Below, piece after piece: positions 43,743-52,060 of a DNA stretch of 64,000 nt. The notes beneath the pieces were generated by a model, which was not told the origin of the DNA, made no database searches, and was given only the letters and a program-made list of their open reading frames with translations. The stretch's first letter is position 1. Each line of letters starts with the position of its first letter. Origin of the DNA: Pleurocapsa minor GSE-CHR-MK 17-07R (GTDB taxonomy: Bacteria; Chloroflexota; Anaerolineae; Aggregatilineales; Phototrophicaceae). The stretch is taken from the NCBI GenBank assembly GCA_019359125.1, contig JAHHHY010000001.1:682001-746000 (forward strand). Reading direction: 5' to 3'. Both the position numbers and the translations under genes were made by a program.

Positions 43743-44657
43743 CTACAGAATGAGCACGTCAAGAATCATCACCAGGAAAAGATAGGCCAGATACATGGTG
43801 GAATACTTATAGGTCTTCCTGGCCGTGGCGCCGTCCTTCAGCTTCATCAGGCGCAGCGCATGCCAGATCAGGCCCAGGCCCAGGCCCGCTGCCGCCAGAA
43901 AGTAAATAGCGCCCAGAATGCCAAACGGAACCGGAAGCAGGCTGACGATCAGCAGCTGCACAGAGTACCACAGAATCTGCTGGCGGGTGACTTCCTCGCC
44001 ACGCGCCACCGGCATCATCGGCACCTTGGCGCGGGCATAGTCGCTGTTTACCAGCAGCGCCAGCGCCCAGCTGTGCGGCGGCGTCCAGTAGAAGATAATC
44101 GCAAACAGGATGAACGGCTCATATGACAGCGTACCCGTCACGGCCGCCCAACCGACCAGCACGGGCATTGCGCCTGCCCCGCCGCCAATCAGGATGTTCA
44201 GCACGGTATTGCGCTTGAGCAGCATGGTGTAGATGACGACATAGTAAATTGCGCCGCCCAGCGCCAGCATCGACGTGAGCGGATTCACCAGCACCCACAG
44301 GATCAGTGTGGACCAGGCGATCAGGCCCAGGCCAAACAGCAGCGCATTCACCGGGGCCACGCGGCCGGACGGAATGGGCCGACGCGCCGTGCGCGACATG
44401 CGGCCATCCATATCGCGATCGATGTACTGGTTAATCACACTGGCGCCACCCGCGGACAGCGCACCACCGATAATCGTCGGCAGCAGCACGGTCAGCTGCG
44501 GGATGCCATCGGCCGCCACGACCATCGCCACGACAGTGGTGAACAGCAGCAGCAGCACGATGCGGAGCTTTGCTAGCTCCATATACGTACGCAGCCTGGT
44601 TGAAACGCCCGCAGGCTGCGTGGTTAGTTGAGTGCCGGACTGGATTGTGGTTGCCAC
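43743..44657 (-). CDS. ctaB: protoheme IX farnesyltransferase (heme O synthase)
   Basis: This is a 304-residue UbiA-family prenyltransferase with about nine helices. The prenyl-diphosphate motif lies in NQYIDRDMDGRMSRTARRPI, with RTARRPIPSGRVAP following. It farnesylates heme B to heme O. The start is GTG 44657 with AGGAGG just upstream; it overlaps ctaA by 34 nt, so translational coupling is likely. An internal ATG at 44582 is a less likely start. Confidence 0.94.
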   Translation of the reverse strand: MATTIQSGTQLTTQPAGVSTRLRTYMELAKLRIVLLLLFTTVVAMVVAADGIPQLTVLLPTIIGGALSAGGASVINQYIDRDMDGRMSRTARRPIPSGRVAPVNALLFGLGLIAWSTLILWVLVNPLTSMLALGGAIYYVVIYTMLLKRNTVLNILIGGGAGAMPVLVGWAAVTGTLSYEPFILFAIIFYWTPPHSWALALLVNSDYARAKVPMMPVARGEEVTRQQILWYSVQLLIVSLLPVPFGILGAIYFLAAAGLGLGLIWHALRLMKLKDGATARKTYKYSTMYLAYLFLVMILDVLIL

Positions 44658-45568
44658 GTGGCCTCCTGAGTCTGAACCTGGCGCGTATTGATCGCTTCAA
44701 CCACGCAGACAGTGACAAGTGCGGCCCAGGTGAGCGCCGCAAACAATACATGCAGGGCACCCCATGCAGGGGCTGCACTGGAAAGTACAAACATCGCTCC
44801 AACGCCAGCCTGCGCAAAATAAGTCGCGCCTGCCAGCACAGCCAGCTGGCGCACACCGCGCTCACTGCGGCTGGCAAAGGCCAGCCACACCAGAATCACT
44901 ACCGTGATGCCCAGCGCGCCCACCGCCAGCCGATGGAACATGTGAATCAGCGCCCACTGCCCCTGCTCTACCGGCAGCACCGATCCGTTACACAGCGGCC
45001 AGGTGGTGCAGGCCAGCGTGGCGCCGCTGCCGCGCACCAGCGCACCTGTCAGAATGATGACGAGGGACAATGCCGCCGTAATATAGGCTAGCGCGGTGAA
45101 GCGGTCAGGCTTGTAAATGCGGGCGGGCTTGTGCATCGAAAAGAGTGCAGCCGTCAGCAGGGCGGCCAGCAGCAGCATCGCCGTACCCAGATGCAGGGTG
45201 ACAAACGTCGGCGGCAGGTCCATCACCACGACGATCGCGCCCAGCGTGCTCTGCACAAAAAACAGGACAGCGGCGATGGCCGTGGCAGTAATCACAGGGC
45301 GATTGCGGCGGCGGTAGGCGGCGATCGCTACACCCAGCGTCACCATGCCAAATGCCCCAATCAGTAGCGCAAACAGGCGATGCAGCCATTCAATCCAGGC
45401 GGTGACATTATCCAGCGGGGGGATGATCGTGCCATTGCACAGCGGCCAGGTATTCTTGCAGCCCAGCCCGGAGTCCGTCACACGGACGACCGCGCCAAAC
45501 ACAATCAGGCCAAGCGTGAGCGACGCCGTAATGAGGGCGAGCAGCGTAAACCATCGCGTACGCGACAT
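44624..45568 (-). CDS. ctaA: heme A synthase
   Basis: The 314-residue protein has eight helices in two four-helix halves, each with heme-ligand His residues (WIEWLHRLFALLIGAFGMVT, VTLHLGTAMLLLAALLTAAL, LIHMFHRLAVGALG). The SGLGCKNTWPLCNG and TLACTTWPLCNG loops supply the Cys pairs. It oxidises heme O to heme A. ATG 45568 is preferred over a TTG five codons earlier. Together with ctaB it implies an aa3- or ba3-type oxidase and aerobic respiration. Confidence 0.93.
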   Translation of the reverse strand: MSRTRWFTLLALITASLTLGLIVFGAVVRVTDSGLGCKNTWPLCNGTIIPPLDNVTAWIEWLHRLFALLIGAFGMVTLGVAIAAYRRRNRPVITATAIAAVLFFVQSTLGAIVVVMDLPPTFVTLHLGTAMLLLAALLTAALFSMHKPARIYKPDRFTALAYITAALSLVIILTGALVRGSGATLACTTWPLCNGSVLPVEQGQWALIHMFHRLAVGALGITVVILVWLAFASRSERGVRQLAVLAGATYFAQAGVGAMFVLSSAAPAWGALHVLFAALTWAALVTVCVVEAINTRQVQTQEATWQPQSSPALN

Positions 45569-45608
45569 TTTCCGATACCCCAACTATTGTCTTTGCTTAC
45601 GATTAGCG

Positions 45609-45630
45609 AGGCAGACGAAACCGTCTGCCT
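45609..45630. repeat. perfect inverted repeat upstream of ctaA
   Basis: AGGCAGACG (45609-45617) and CGTCTGCCT (45622-45630) flank a 4-nt loop, in the 88-nt gap between the small membrane protein gene and ctaA. No T-tract follows on either strand, so it is an operator or an RNA-stability hairpin rather than a plain terminator. Confidence 0.55.
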
Positions 45631-45671
45631 GCCAGAAGAACCAGTCCGGGAAAAACAGTGGGACAAGTGGT

Positions 45672-46046
45672 TTAGGAGGAAGTGATCGAGCTCTGTCCGC
45701 CGCCGAGATTCACCTTGTCGGCATTACGGACTTCCAGCGTGGTGCCGCTCTTGGGGATTTCGCCCGTCTCCTTCAGTTTGGTGTTCTGCATGCTGCGGTC
45801 CAGCAGCCACAGCACAATCGCCAGCGTGGCCGCGATGCCCACGATGTTAAAGGCGATGAAGCCGATCAGCAGCAGCATCTGCTCAGCCTTCCAGCCCTGC
45901 ATAATTTCGCGCGAGGCCGTCGGCTCGATCGTTGTGGTCAGCACGGGCAGCAGCGTATCCGTACCCCCGTTGATCAACAGAGATGTCAGACCACCGCCGA
46001 TGACCAGCAGCACAATGAAAAACGCCACAATGATAAGTCGCCGCAC
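45672..46046 (-). CDS. small two-TM protein heading the heme A gene cluster
   Basis: I do not recognise this 124-residue protein. It has two membrane helices (~3-24, IIVAFFIVLLVIGGGLTSLL; ~58-82, LLLIGFIAFNIVGIAATLAI) and a polar C-terminal tail with GTTLEVRNADKVNLGGG. The start is GTG 46046 with GGAGG 6 nt upstream. It has a clear promoter (46092-46120), and the order on the transcript is this gene, ctaA, ctaB, cytochrome c, rqcH. A role in oxidase assembly is inferred from position only. Confidence 0.7.
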   Translation of the reverse strand: MRRLIIVAFFIVLLVIGGGLTSLLINGGTDTLLPVLTTTIEPTASREIMQGWKAEQMLLLIGFIAFNIVGIAATLAIVLWLLDRSMQNTKLKETGEIPKSGTTLEVRNADKVNLGGGQSSITSS

Positions 46047-46091
46047 TGCCGACCTCCATTACCCTGAGAATTGACCAACAAAACTGCGAAC

Positions 46092-46120
46092 ATTGTACCG
46101 TTTATCACAACCCACTGCAA
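46092..46120 (-). promoter_or_regulatory. sigma70-like promoter of the ctaA/ctaB cluster
   Basis: On the minus strand, TTGCAG (46120-46115), a 17-bp spacer and TACAAT (46097-46092) form a good promoter. It is just downstream of the histidine kinase stop, with no visible terminator between. Confidence 0.65.
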
Positions 46121-46141
46121 GCGAGAGTAATACTGGTCTCA

Positions 46142-46846
46142 TCAGCCATACAGGGACTGAATCAGCGGCAGGCGAATAGTGATCGTCGTCCCCTCGCCCT
46201 CGACACTTGCCAGCGAGATGGTGCCGTCGTGTTGCTCGACGACTTCATGCACGATGTACAGCCCCATGCCGCCGCCTTCAATCCGGCTGTCAGCCACATT
46301 TGAGGCGCGGAAATTGCGATCAAACACATACGCCAGCTCATGCTCCGGGATACCAGCGCCATTGTCGGAGACCATCAGCACGACTTCCGATGTCTCCTGG
46401 TCGAGGAATGTAGAAACGTGTACATACCCTCCAGGGCGGCCGTACTTGATGGCATTGCCCATCAGGTTCAGCAGGATATGCTCACACTGCATGTAATTGG
46501 CTTCAAAATGAATTGATTCAGAAGGATGGATCAATTCCAGCGTGATATCTTTGGGGCGCGCATGCATTTCAAGCTGGCTGGCCACCTCGAAATAAATCGC
46601 TGTCCATGAGACCGTTGTAAAGGCCGAGTCTGCACGTTCATCGGCGTCCTCAACATTGAAGAACATGTTGATCGCCTCCAACATCTCATTCATGCAGCCA
46701 AAGGCCCTGGAGATACTGTTGGCCTGCCCGTCGTTGAGCGGACCGAACATCTCCACCAGCTCAATGTTCCCCTTAATCTGGCCGAGCTTGTTTTTCAGGT
46801 CATGCAGCAGGATGGTCAAATTAAGACCGGGCGAGCTCTCGGTCAC
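46142..46846 (-). CDS. minimal histidine kinase without sensor domain
   Basis: The 234-residue protein contains only the dimerisation and catalytic parts. His15 lies in LLHDLKNKLGQIKGNIEL, the N box in HILLNLMGNAIKYG, then VSDNGAGIPEHELAYVF and EGGGMGLYIVHEVV. Only 14 residues precede the phosphoacceptor His, so there is no sensing domain and no membrane helix. The GTG start overlaps the stop of a BtuF-like receptor gene by 4 nt (GTGA), which suggests the two proteins work together. No response regulator is nearby. Confidence 0.85.
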   Translation of the reverse strand: MTESSPGLNLTILLHDLKNKLGQIKGNIELVEMFGPLNDGQANSISRAFGCMNEMLEAINMFFNVEDADERADSAFTTVSWTAIYFEVASQLEMHARPKDITLELIHPSESIHFEANYMQCEHILLNLMGNAIKYGRPGGYVHVSTFLDQETSEVVLMVSDNGAGIPEHELAYVFDRNFRASNVADSRIEGGGMGLYIVHEVVEQHDGTISLASVEGEGTTITIRLPLIQSLYG

Positions 46847-47682
46847 AAGATGTCTCCTGTCCCCAAAAGCTGAGGCAGCACCTGAAAGGCATGGGCGATA
46901 CGGGTGCCCGCCCAGGTCAGGGTGGTCTCATCGACCATACGCACCAGCGGTCGAAACGCTTCCGGGATTCCAGCCGACGCTGCGGCTGCAACATCGCTGG
47001 CATAGCGATCGGGATCCACCACCGGCAGCAGGATGACGGTTGGCGCTGCCTGCGCAACCTGTTCCCAGGTCACGTGCGGATAGAGCCGGTCCATCCCGGC
47101 CGCATCAGCAGCGACAGGCACGACCATGCTGGCCCCGCCGCAGATGCGCAGCAGGTCACTGACATAGGTATCTGCGGCGCATGTGCGCAGGGGCTCAAGG
47201 CTGAGGGGCACAAAAACAGAACGCGGCTCACGCTGCGCGCTCAGGCGTTCCTGCCAGTCGCAGGTCCACTCGATAGCGCGCACACGCTCGACATACTTCC
47301 CTTCATCAAAAACGTGCATCATATTCCACAAAAGATTAAACATATCCCGGACTGAACGGGGATGTGTCACCCAAACGGGCAGGCCCATGGCCTGCAAGGC
47401 CTCAAGCTGCTGCGGGTCATTTTCGTCTGCGCTGGCGATGACCAGTTCTGGTCGCAGCGCACTGACGCGTTCCACATCAATCTGGCCCGGCATCCCCACA
47501 GTGGGAACCCGACCTATAATTTCCGGGGGCCGCACACACAGGTCCGTCACGCCACTCACGCGCGCACTCAGACCCAGGTCATAGAGCGATTCGGTCAGCG
47601 CCGGCACAAGTGAAACTACCCTGCGCGGCGGAAACTGTACCGGCGCATCCAGCTCTACAAAGTACGGCCGAAAATCGTCCAT
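46843..47682 (-). CDS. BtuF/FepB-like helical-backbone metal receptor without signal peptide
   Basis: The 279-residue protein is homologous to class III solute-binding proteins for cobalamin or iron chelates: RRVVSLVPALTESLYDLGLS, VGMPGQIDVERVSALRPELV and ATPTV-like end VAQAAPTVILLP. Canonical members are secreted or lipidated, but this one starts MDDFRPYFVELDAPVQFPPR with no hydrophobic segment. It should therefore stay in the cytoplasm. No permease or ATPase gene accompanies it; instead a sensorless histidine kinase is translationally coupled. An intracellular corrinoid or metal sensor is a reasonable inference. Confidence 0.8.
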   Translation of the reverse strand: MDDFRPYFVELDAPVQFPPRRVVSLVPALTESLYDLGLSARVSGVTDLCVRPPEIIGRVPTVGMPGQIDVERVSALRPELVIASADENDPQQLEALQAMGLPVWVTHPRSVRDMFNLLWNMMHVFDEGKYVERVRAIEWTCDWQERLSAQREPRSVFVPLSLEPLRTCAADTYVSDLLRICGGASMVVPVAADAAGMDRLYPHVTWEQVAQAAPTVILLPVVDPDRYASDVAAAASAGIPEAFRPLVRMVDETTLTWAGTRIAHAFQVLPQLLGTGDIL

Positions 47683-47715
47683 AGCCTTCTGCGGCAGCCT
47701 ATCTACTAATCAGCT

Positions 47716-47721
47716 AGTATA
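47716..47721 (-). promoter_or_regulatory. possible -10 box for the receptor-kinase pair
   Basis: TATACT on the minus strand (47721-47716) lies in the 46-nt gap after purA. It overlaps a short inverted repeat, TACTA/TAGTA (47704-47708 and 47715-47719). The -35 is weak. Confidence 0.3.
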
Positions 47722-47728
47722 CATGCTT

Positions 47729-49021
47729 TCAGCCGCGAAAACGCACCAGTTGTTCGCGCTCCGGGCCAACACTCAGCATCGTGATCGGAACACCCGCCAG
47801 GTCAGCAATCCGATCCACGTAATTCAGCAGCGCCTGGGGCAGATCTTCAGGACGGCGGACGCCGCTGACATCCTCGCTCCAGCCCGGCATCGTCTCGTAA
47901 ATCGGCACCACACGTTCCAGTTCGCGCACGGTGGCTGGCGGGCTGTCGATACGCTGGCCGTCCAGCTCATAGGCCACCGCGATATCGATCGTATCAAACC
48001 CGGACAGAATATCCAGTTTCGTAAGTACCAGCTCCGTAAACCCGCTGACCTGGGCGGTGTAGCGCAGCAGCACGCTGTCGATCCAGCCGCAGCGGCGCGG
48101 ACGCCCGGTTGTGGTGCCAAATTCGTCCCAGAAATTAGCTCCGGTGCCGCGCAAACGACTGGCCAGCGGGCCATCGAGTTCGGTCGGGAACGGACCACCA
48201 CCCACGCGCGTGGCAAACGCCTTGGCCACGCCGATCACGCGGTCCACATACGTCGGGCCGAAGCCGAGGCCGATCAGCGCACCGCCCGCTGTGGGCGATG
48301 AACTGGTCACAAACGGATAGTCACCGTGGTCGATGTCAAGCAGGCTGCCCTGCGCGCCCTCGCACAGCACGCGCTGTCCGGCAGTCAATGCATCATTCAC
48401 GAGGCTGGACGTGTCCTTCAGATACGGACGCAGACGTTCTGCTGCATCCACATAGTCCTGTGACGCCGTCGCGGGGTCCAGCGGCTCTGCGCCAAGCTGA
48501 ATCAGGCGCGCATTGGCGGCCTCAATATGCTGCTGAAGCGCCTCGACGAATCCTTCTACATCCATCATCTGGCCAGCGCGCAGGCCAGAACGCCCGGTCT
48601 TGTCCATATACGCCGGGCCAATGCCGCGCAGCGTGGTGCCGATGGCGTCTTTGCCACGGGCAGCCTCTGCCGCGCGATCCAGCGCGATATGCGCCGGTGT
48701 GATGATGTGTGCGCGAGTGCTCAGCGCCAGGCGGTCTGGCGAGATATCGACGCCCGTGGCAGCAAGCTCATCCATCTCCCGCAGCAGGGTTAACGGGTTC
48801 ACCACCAGGCCATTGCCCAGCACGCACAGCACATGCGGATGCAGAATGCCTGAGGGGATCAGGTGCAGCTTGTGGACATGTTCCCCCACAACCACCGTAT
48901 GCCCGGCATTGTCACCTCCCGCGTAACGGCCCACCAGCGCACTTTCAGCCGCTAGCGAATCCGCCACACGTCCCTTGCCTTCATCACCCCACTGCGCACC
49001 GATCAGAATCGTTGCCGGCAT
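47729..49021 (-). CDS. purA: adenylosuccinate synthetase
   Basis: The 430-residue protein has the GTP-binding start LIGAQWGDEGKGRVADSLAA, DNAGHTVVVGEHVHKLHLIP, GTTLRGIGPAYMDKTGRSG, LCEGAQGSLLDIDHGDYPFV and GRPRRCGWIDSVLLRYT. It makes adenylosuccinate from IMP and aspartate. Its start directly abuts the stop of the S51-like gene, in a run transcribed from ricT. Confidence 0.97.
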   Translation of the reverse strand: MPATILIGAQWGDEGKGRVADSLAAESALVGRYAGGDNAGHTVVVGEHVHKLHLIPSGILHPHVLCVLGNGLVVNPLTLLREMDELAATGVDISPDRLALSTRAHIITPAHIALDRAAEAARGKDAIGTTLRGIGPAYMDKTGRSGLRAGQMMDVEGFVEALQQHIEAANARLIQLGAEPLDPATASQDYVDAAERLRPYLKDTSSLVNDALTAGQRVLCEGAQGSLLDIDHGDYPFVTSSSPTAGGALIGLGFGPTYVDRVIGVAKAFATRVGGGPFPTELDGPLASRLRGTGANFWDEFGTTTGRPRRCGWIDSVLLRYTAQVSGFTELVLTKLDILSGFDTIDIAVAYELDGQRIDSPPATVRELERVVPIYETMPGWSEDVSGVRRPEDLPQALLNYVDRIADLAGVPITMLSVGPEREQLVRFRG

Positions 49022-49681
49022 TTATGTCTCTCCAAAGGCCTGAGAAAATTTCGCGCCGAGCTGAATGGTCACTTCGCCATCGCCCCACGTTTCAACACGT
49101 CCATCCGCCGAAAAAGCCAATGCGCCGCCGGACCCCAGCAGCAGCATGAATTTCTCCGGATATTCTATCAGCACCTGCGCCCCATACTCGCGCAGGTCAT
49201 CCAGCGTGCCGCCAGCAGCGATCAGCGCGCCTTCCAGCCATGCAAAGCCATCACGCACCTCGCCATCGACCACCGCATCGCCAAACATGGCGCAGGCACT
49301 GCCTTCCGCCAGGATGATGGCCCCGTTTGCATACGCCGCCTCCAGGCCCGCATACGCCGCACCGGTCATGGCAGAGCGGACTTCATTCGGGCCCAGATAT
49401 GAGTTTATGACGATGATGCTGGCCTCACCGATTCGGTCACGCACGAGATCGTCATCTTCTGAAAGCACGTCGACCAGATAGCCAGACGGCGCACCCAGAT
49501 CCTCAAGATCATCCAGCATGGCATCCGCCGCACCCGGATCGCTGCCGATGAATACGCATGCCACCGCGCCATCCGCCACATTGCGCATGAGTACCGTCGC
49601 GCGCACGTCGTCGCCTGGCGCGCCCGACAACACCAGCGTGCCTGCCCCTTCACGCCACGAAAATACGGTGAATCTGGGCAT
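49022..49681 (-). CDS. S51-like (peptidase E/cyanophycinase fold) protein, divergent
   Basis: The 219-residue protein has a class I glutamine-amidotransferase-like layout: TLVLSGAPGDDVRATVLM, VACVFIGSDPGAADAMLDDL, then IIVINSYLGPNEVRSA and a candidate nucleophile elbow ILAEGSACAMFGDAVVDG where peptidase S51 has GxSAGA. A C-terminal beta region (ALAFSADGRVETWG) follows. Family membership is tentative and activity uncertain. ATG 49681 follows the M20 gene stop by one nucleotide, and purA follows with no gap. Confidence 0.6.
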   Translation of the reverse strand: MPRFTVFSWREGAGTLVLSGAPGDDVRATVLMRNVADGAVACVFIGSDPGAADAMLDDLEDLGAPSGYLVDVLSEDDDLVRDRIGEASIIVINSYLGPNEVRSAMTGAAYAGLEAAYANGAIILAEGSACAMFGDAVVDGEVRDGFAWLEGALIAAGGTLDDLREYGAQVLIEYPEKFMLLLGSGGALAFSADGRVETWGDGEVTIQLGAKFSQAFGET

Positions 49682-49682
49682 T

Positions 49683-50879
49683 TCAGGCGTCCACGTCGTC
49701 AGGTATGACATAAGCGGCCACGGCAGTCACCAGCAGAGCTGCGCCCAGCGGAAGCGATGCCTCGTCAATCGTGAAGCGCGGATGATGATGCGGGTAATAT
49801 GCATCGGCTGTAGCATCACGGGCGCCGACGAAGAAATAAGTCCCTGGGATGTCGCGCATAAACAGGCCGACATCCTCGGCGCCCATCGTGCGCACTCCGG
49901 CATCAAGCTGGTCGGGCCCCACAATGTCGCCGAATTTCCGGGACAGCGTGGCCGTCACTTGCGGGTCATTGACCACGGGAAAGGTCATCGGTGTGACGAC
50001 CAGCTCCGCCGTGCAGCCCATCGCCATGGCAGTGTGTTCGGTCACTTCGCGCATCCGTCGCACCATCAGATCGCGCACGTCATCTTTGAAATAGCGCATC
50101 GTGCCGATCATCTCGGCGGATTGCGGGGTGACATTGTGCGTTTCGCCCGCCTTCACCACTGACACGCTGATGACGCCGCTTTCAAACGGGTCGACGTTGC
50201 GGCTGATGATCGACTGCAATCCCATCACGATCTGTGCAGCGCAGATCACCGGATCGATGCTCTGGTGAGGCGAGGCAGCATGTCCGCCGCGCCCCTGAAT
50301 CCGAATGATAAATGTAGACGCGCCCGCCATCACCGGCCCCGGCGCGATGCCCACCGTACCCACTGGCAGGCTGTTCCACAGGTGCAGGCCAACGCTGTAG
50401 TCAGGGCGCGGGTCTTCCAGCACGCCGTCAGACACCATGGCCTGCGCGCCGCGCCCCACCTCTTCAGCAGGCTGAAAGACGAACTTCACGCGACCATGGA
50501 TATCGTCGCGCAGGCCGGCCAGAATGCGGGCGACACCCAGCGCAATCGAGGTATGCCCGTCGTGGCCACAGGCGTGCATTTTGCCGCCTGTCGTCGAGAC
50601 ATAATCGACACTGTTTTCTTCGCGGATGGGCAGCGCATCCATATCGGCACGGACCAGCACGGTCGGCCCGTCATGCGCGCCTTCCAGGATGCCGACAACG
50701 CCGGTGCGCCCGACGCCGGTCTGCACTTCCATGCCCAGATCGGCCAGCACGCCAGCAACAATGCCCGCTGTGCGCACTTCTTCAAAGGCCGTCTCCGGAT
50801 GCCTGTGGAAGTCGCGCCGCACGGCAACCAGGTCTTCCTCCAGGGCATAAGCGAGAGACTTAAAATCCTGTGGTTTCAT
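49683..50879 (-). CDS. M20-family amidohydrolase (hippurate/N-acyl amino acid hydrolase-like)
   Basis: The 398-residue protein has RRDFHRHPETAFEEVRTAGI, GKMHACGHDGHTSIALGVAR (metal site), FVFQPAEEVGRGAQAMVSDG and GRGGHAASPHQSIDPVICAA (dimerisation domain). Such enzymes remove acyl groups from amino acids or cleave small peptides; N-acetyldiaminopimelate deacetylase is another possible specificity. It sits between ricT and the S51-like gene. Confidence 0.9.
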   Translation of the reverse strand: MKPQDFKSLAYALEEDLVAVRRDFHRHPETAFEEVRTAGIVAGVLADLGMEVQTGVGRTGVVGILEGAHDGPTVLVRADMDALPIREENSVDYVSTTGGKMHACGHDGHTSIALGVARILAGLRDDIHGRVKFVFQPAEEVGRGAQAMVSDGVLEDPRPDYSVGLHLWNSLPVGTVGIAPGPVMAGASTFIIRIQGRGGHAASPHQSIDPVICAAQIVMGLQSIISRNVDPFESGVISVSVVKAGETHNVTPQSAEMIGTMRYFKDDVRDLMVRRMREVTEHTAMAMGCTAELVVTPMTFPVVNDPQVTATLSRKFGDIVGPDQLDAGVRTMGAEDVGLFMRDIPGTYFFVGARDATADAYYPHHHPRFTIDEASLPLGAALLVTAVAAYVIPDDVDA

Positions 50880-50924
50880 AGCGATTCAGCGGCCTTTCCT
50901 CGCGGCAAGGGTATTTCCAGAATG

Positions 50925-51875
50925 CTATTCGTCATCTTCTGTTTCGGCAGGCGCCTGATTCTTCGCCGCCTTGCCGGGTTTTGCGCCGCAGTCGCACGGG
51001 CCGTCGCCATGCTTGGTGCACGGCTCTTTCGCCTTCTTGGCCAGCGCTTCCAGTTCTTCCAGCGGTTGCAGGTCTGCACGCTGCACGATGAAGCGGGTGT
51101 CTTCCACCAGCACCATCACGGCATCCTGCATCGGCAGCACATCCAGCACCTTGCCCTCGCCATGCGGCGTGCCAACGCGCTTGTTCTTGCGCGGCAGCTT
51201 GCTGCGTGCCTCCACATACTGCTCGTATTCATACACGAGACAGCAGCGCAGGCGGCCGCACATGCCGGTAATTTCGGTCGGATTGAGCGAAATTCCCTGC
51301 GCCTTGGCCATCTTGATGGAAACAGGGCTGAAGTCGGTCAGGAAGGTGGAGCAGCAGCGTTCAGTGCCGCACGCGCCATAGCCACCCAGCAGCTTGGCCA
51401 CGTCACGCGGACCAATCTGGCGCATATCGACCGGCACCTCGTACTGGCGCGACATCTCGTTGGTCAGGCGCGACAGGCTGGGCTTCTCATCGGCTGTGTA
51501 GAGGATGCTCAGCTGCGAACCGTCATAGTTGTACACCGCGCTCACGAATTTGGCCCCATGGACGCCGAGTGCTTTGGCGCGCATCTGCACGGCCATCAGC
51601 ACCTCGTCCTGCTTGGCTTCCCAGTGCTGGCGCAGCACCAGGTCGCGCGGTGTGGCCAGGCGCAGGATCTGCTGCACCTCGCGCTGCTCCACCGACTCGT
51701 AGGCCTTGAAGCTCTGCACCTGGCCCATCTGGCGGCCACGGGTCGTCTCTGCGATGATTTCATCGCCCACCTTCAGGTCGGGATAGGCCTGAGCGTCAAA
51801 AAAATACAGCTTTCCCACTTTGTGAAAGCGCACCCCGGCGACAAGTCGCTGGTTCTCGCGCGTGATCTCAGTCAT
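50925..51875 (-). CDS. ricT: PSP1-domain protein RicT (YaaT)
   Basis: The 316-residue protein has VAGVRFHKVGKLYFFDAQAY at the start. The Cys-rich PSP1 core carries YGACGTERCCSTFLTDFSPV and GMCGRLRCCLVYEYEQYVEA, and the tail has CTKHGDGPCDCGAKPG. In B. subtilis RicT with RicA/RicF holds [4Fe-4S] clusters and promotes RNase Y-dependent mRNA maturation. The extra C-terminal cysteines are in the tail only. It is first in the ricT-M20-S51-purA run. Confidence 0.92.
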   Translation of the reverse strand: MTEITRENQRLVAGVRFHKVGKLYFFDAQAYPDLKVGDEIIAETTRGRQMGQVQSFKAYESVEQREVQQILRLATPRDLVLRQHWEAKQDEVLMAVQMRAKALGVHGAKFVSAVYNYDGSQLSILYTADEKPSLSRLTNEMSRQYEVPVDMRQIGPRDVAKLLGGYGACGTERCCSTFLTDFSPVSIKMAKAQGISLNPTEITGMCGRLRCCLVYEYEQYVEARSKLPRKNKRVGTPHGEGKVLDVLPMQDAVMVLVEDTRFIVQRADLQPLEELEALAKKAKEPCTKHGDGPCDCGAKPGKAAKNQAPAETEDDE

Positions 51876-51946
51876 CCAGGCATCCTAGGATTGCATCTAC
51901 ATAAGTCATCACGATAATGTACTTGTGACCAGTATCTCCGAAAGTA

Positions 51947-51975
51947 TTGACAAAATTCGCTCAAAATGCTAGTTT
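51947..51975 (+). promoter_or_regulatory. strong promoter of the aspartate kinase gene
   Basis: TTGACA (51947-51952), a 17-bp spacer and TAGTTT (51970-51975) with a TGC extension (51967-51969) form a consensus -35 plus extended -10. The start should be near 51982. Confidence 0.7.
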
Positions 51976-52011
51976 CAGTTAGAAGTATGTGACCTAGACA
52001 AGCAAATTGCA

Positions 52012-52036
52012 AAGCGCGAGCCTGTGTCTCGCGTTT
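52012..52036 (+). promoter_or_regulatory. leader hairpin before the aspartate kinase gene
   Basis: AAGCGCGAG (52012-52020) pairs with CTCGCGTTT (52028-52036) around a 7-nt loop, with one G-T pair. GTCATTTATAA follows. It lies between the promoter and the ATG at 52061. It is terminator-like but with a poor T-tract, so attenuator function is uncertain. Confidence 0.35.
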
Positions 52037-52060
52037 GTCATTTATAAGGCCGGTGAGAGA

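Noticed and set aside
47704-47721. Operator at the TACTA/TAGTA repeat upstream of the BtuF-like gene
   Set aside because: A 5-bp arm is too short to claim as a regulator site without comparative data.
46843-47728. Cobalamin riboswitch upstream of the BtuF-like gene
   Set aside because: The gap after purA is only 46 nt, too short for a cobalamin aptamer, and no B12-box-like sequence is seen.
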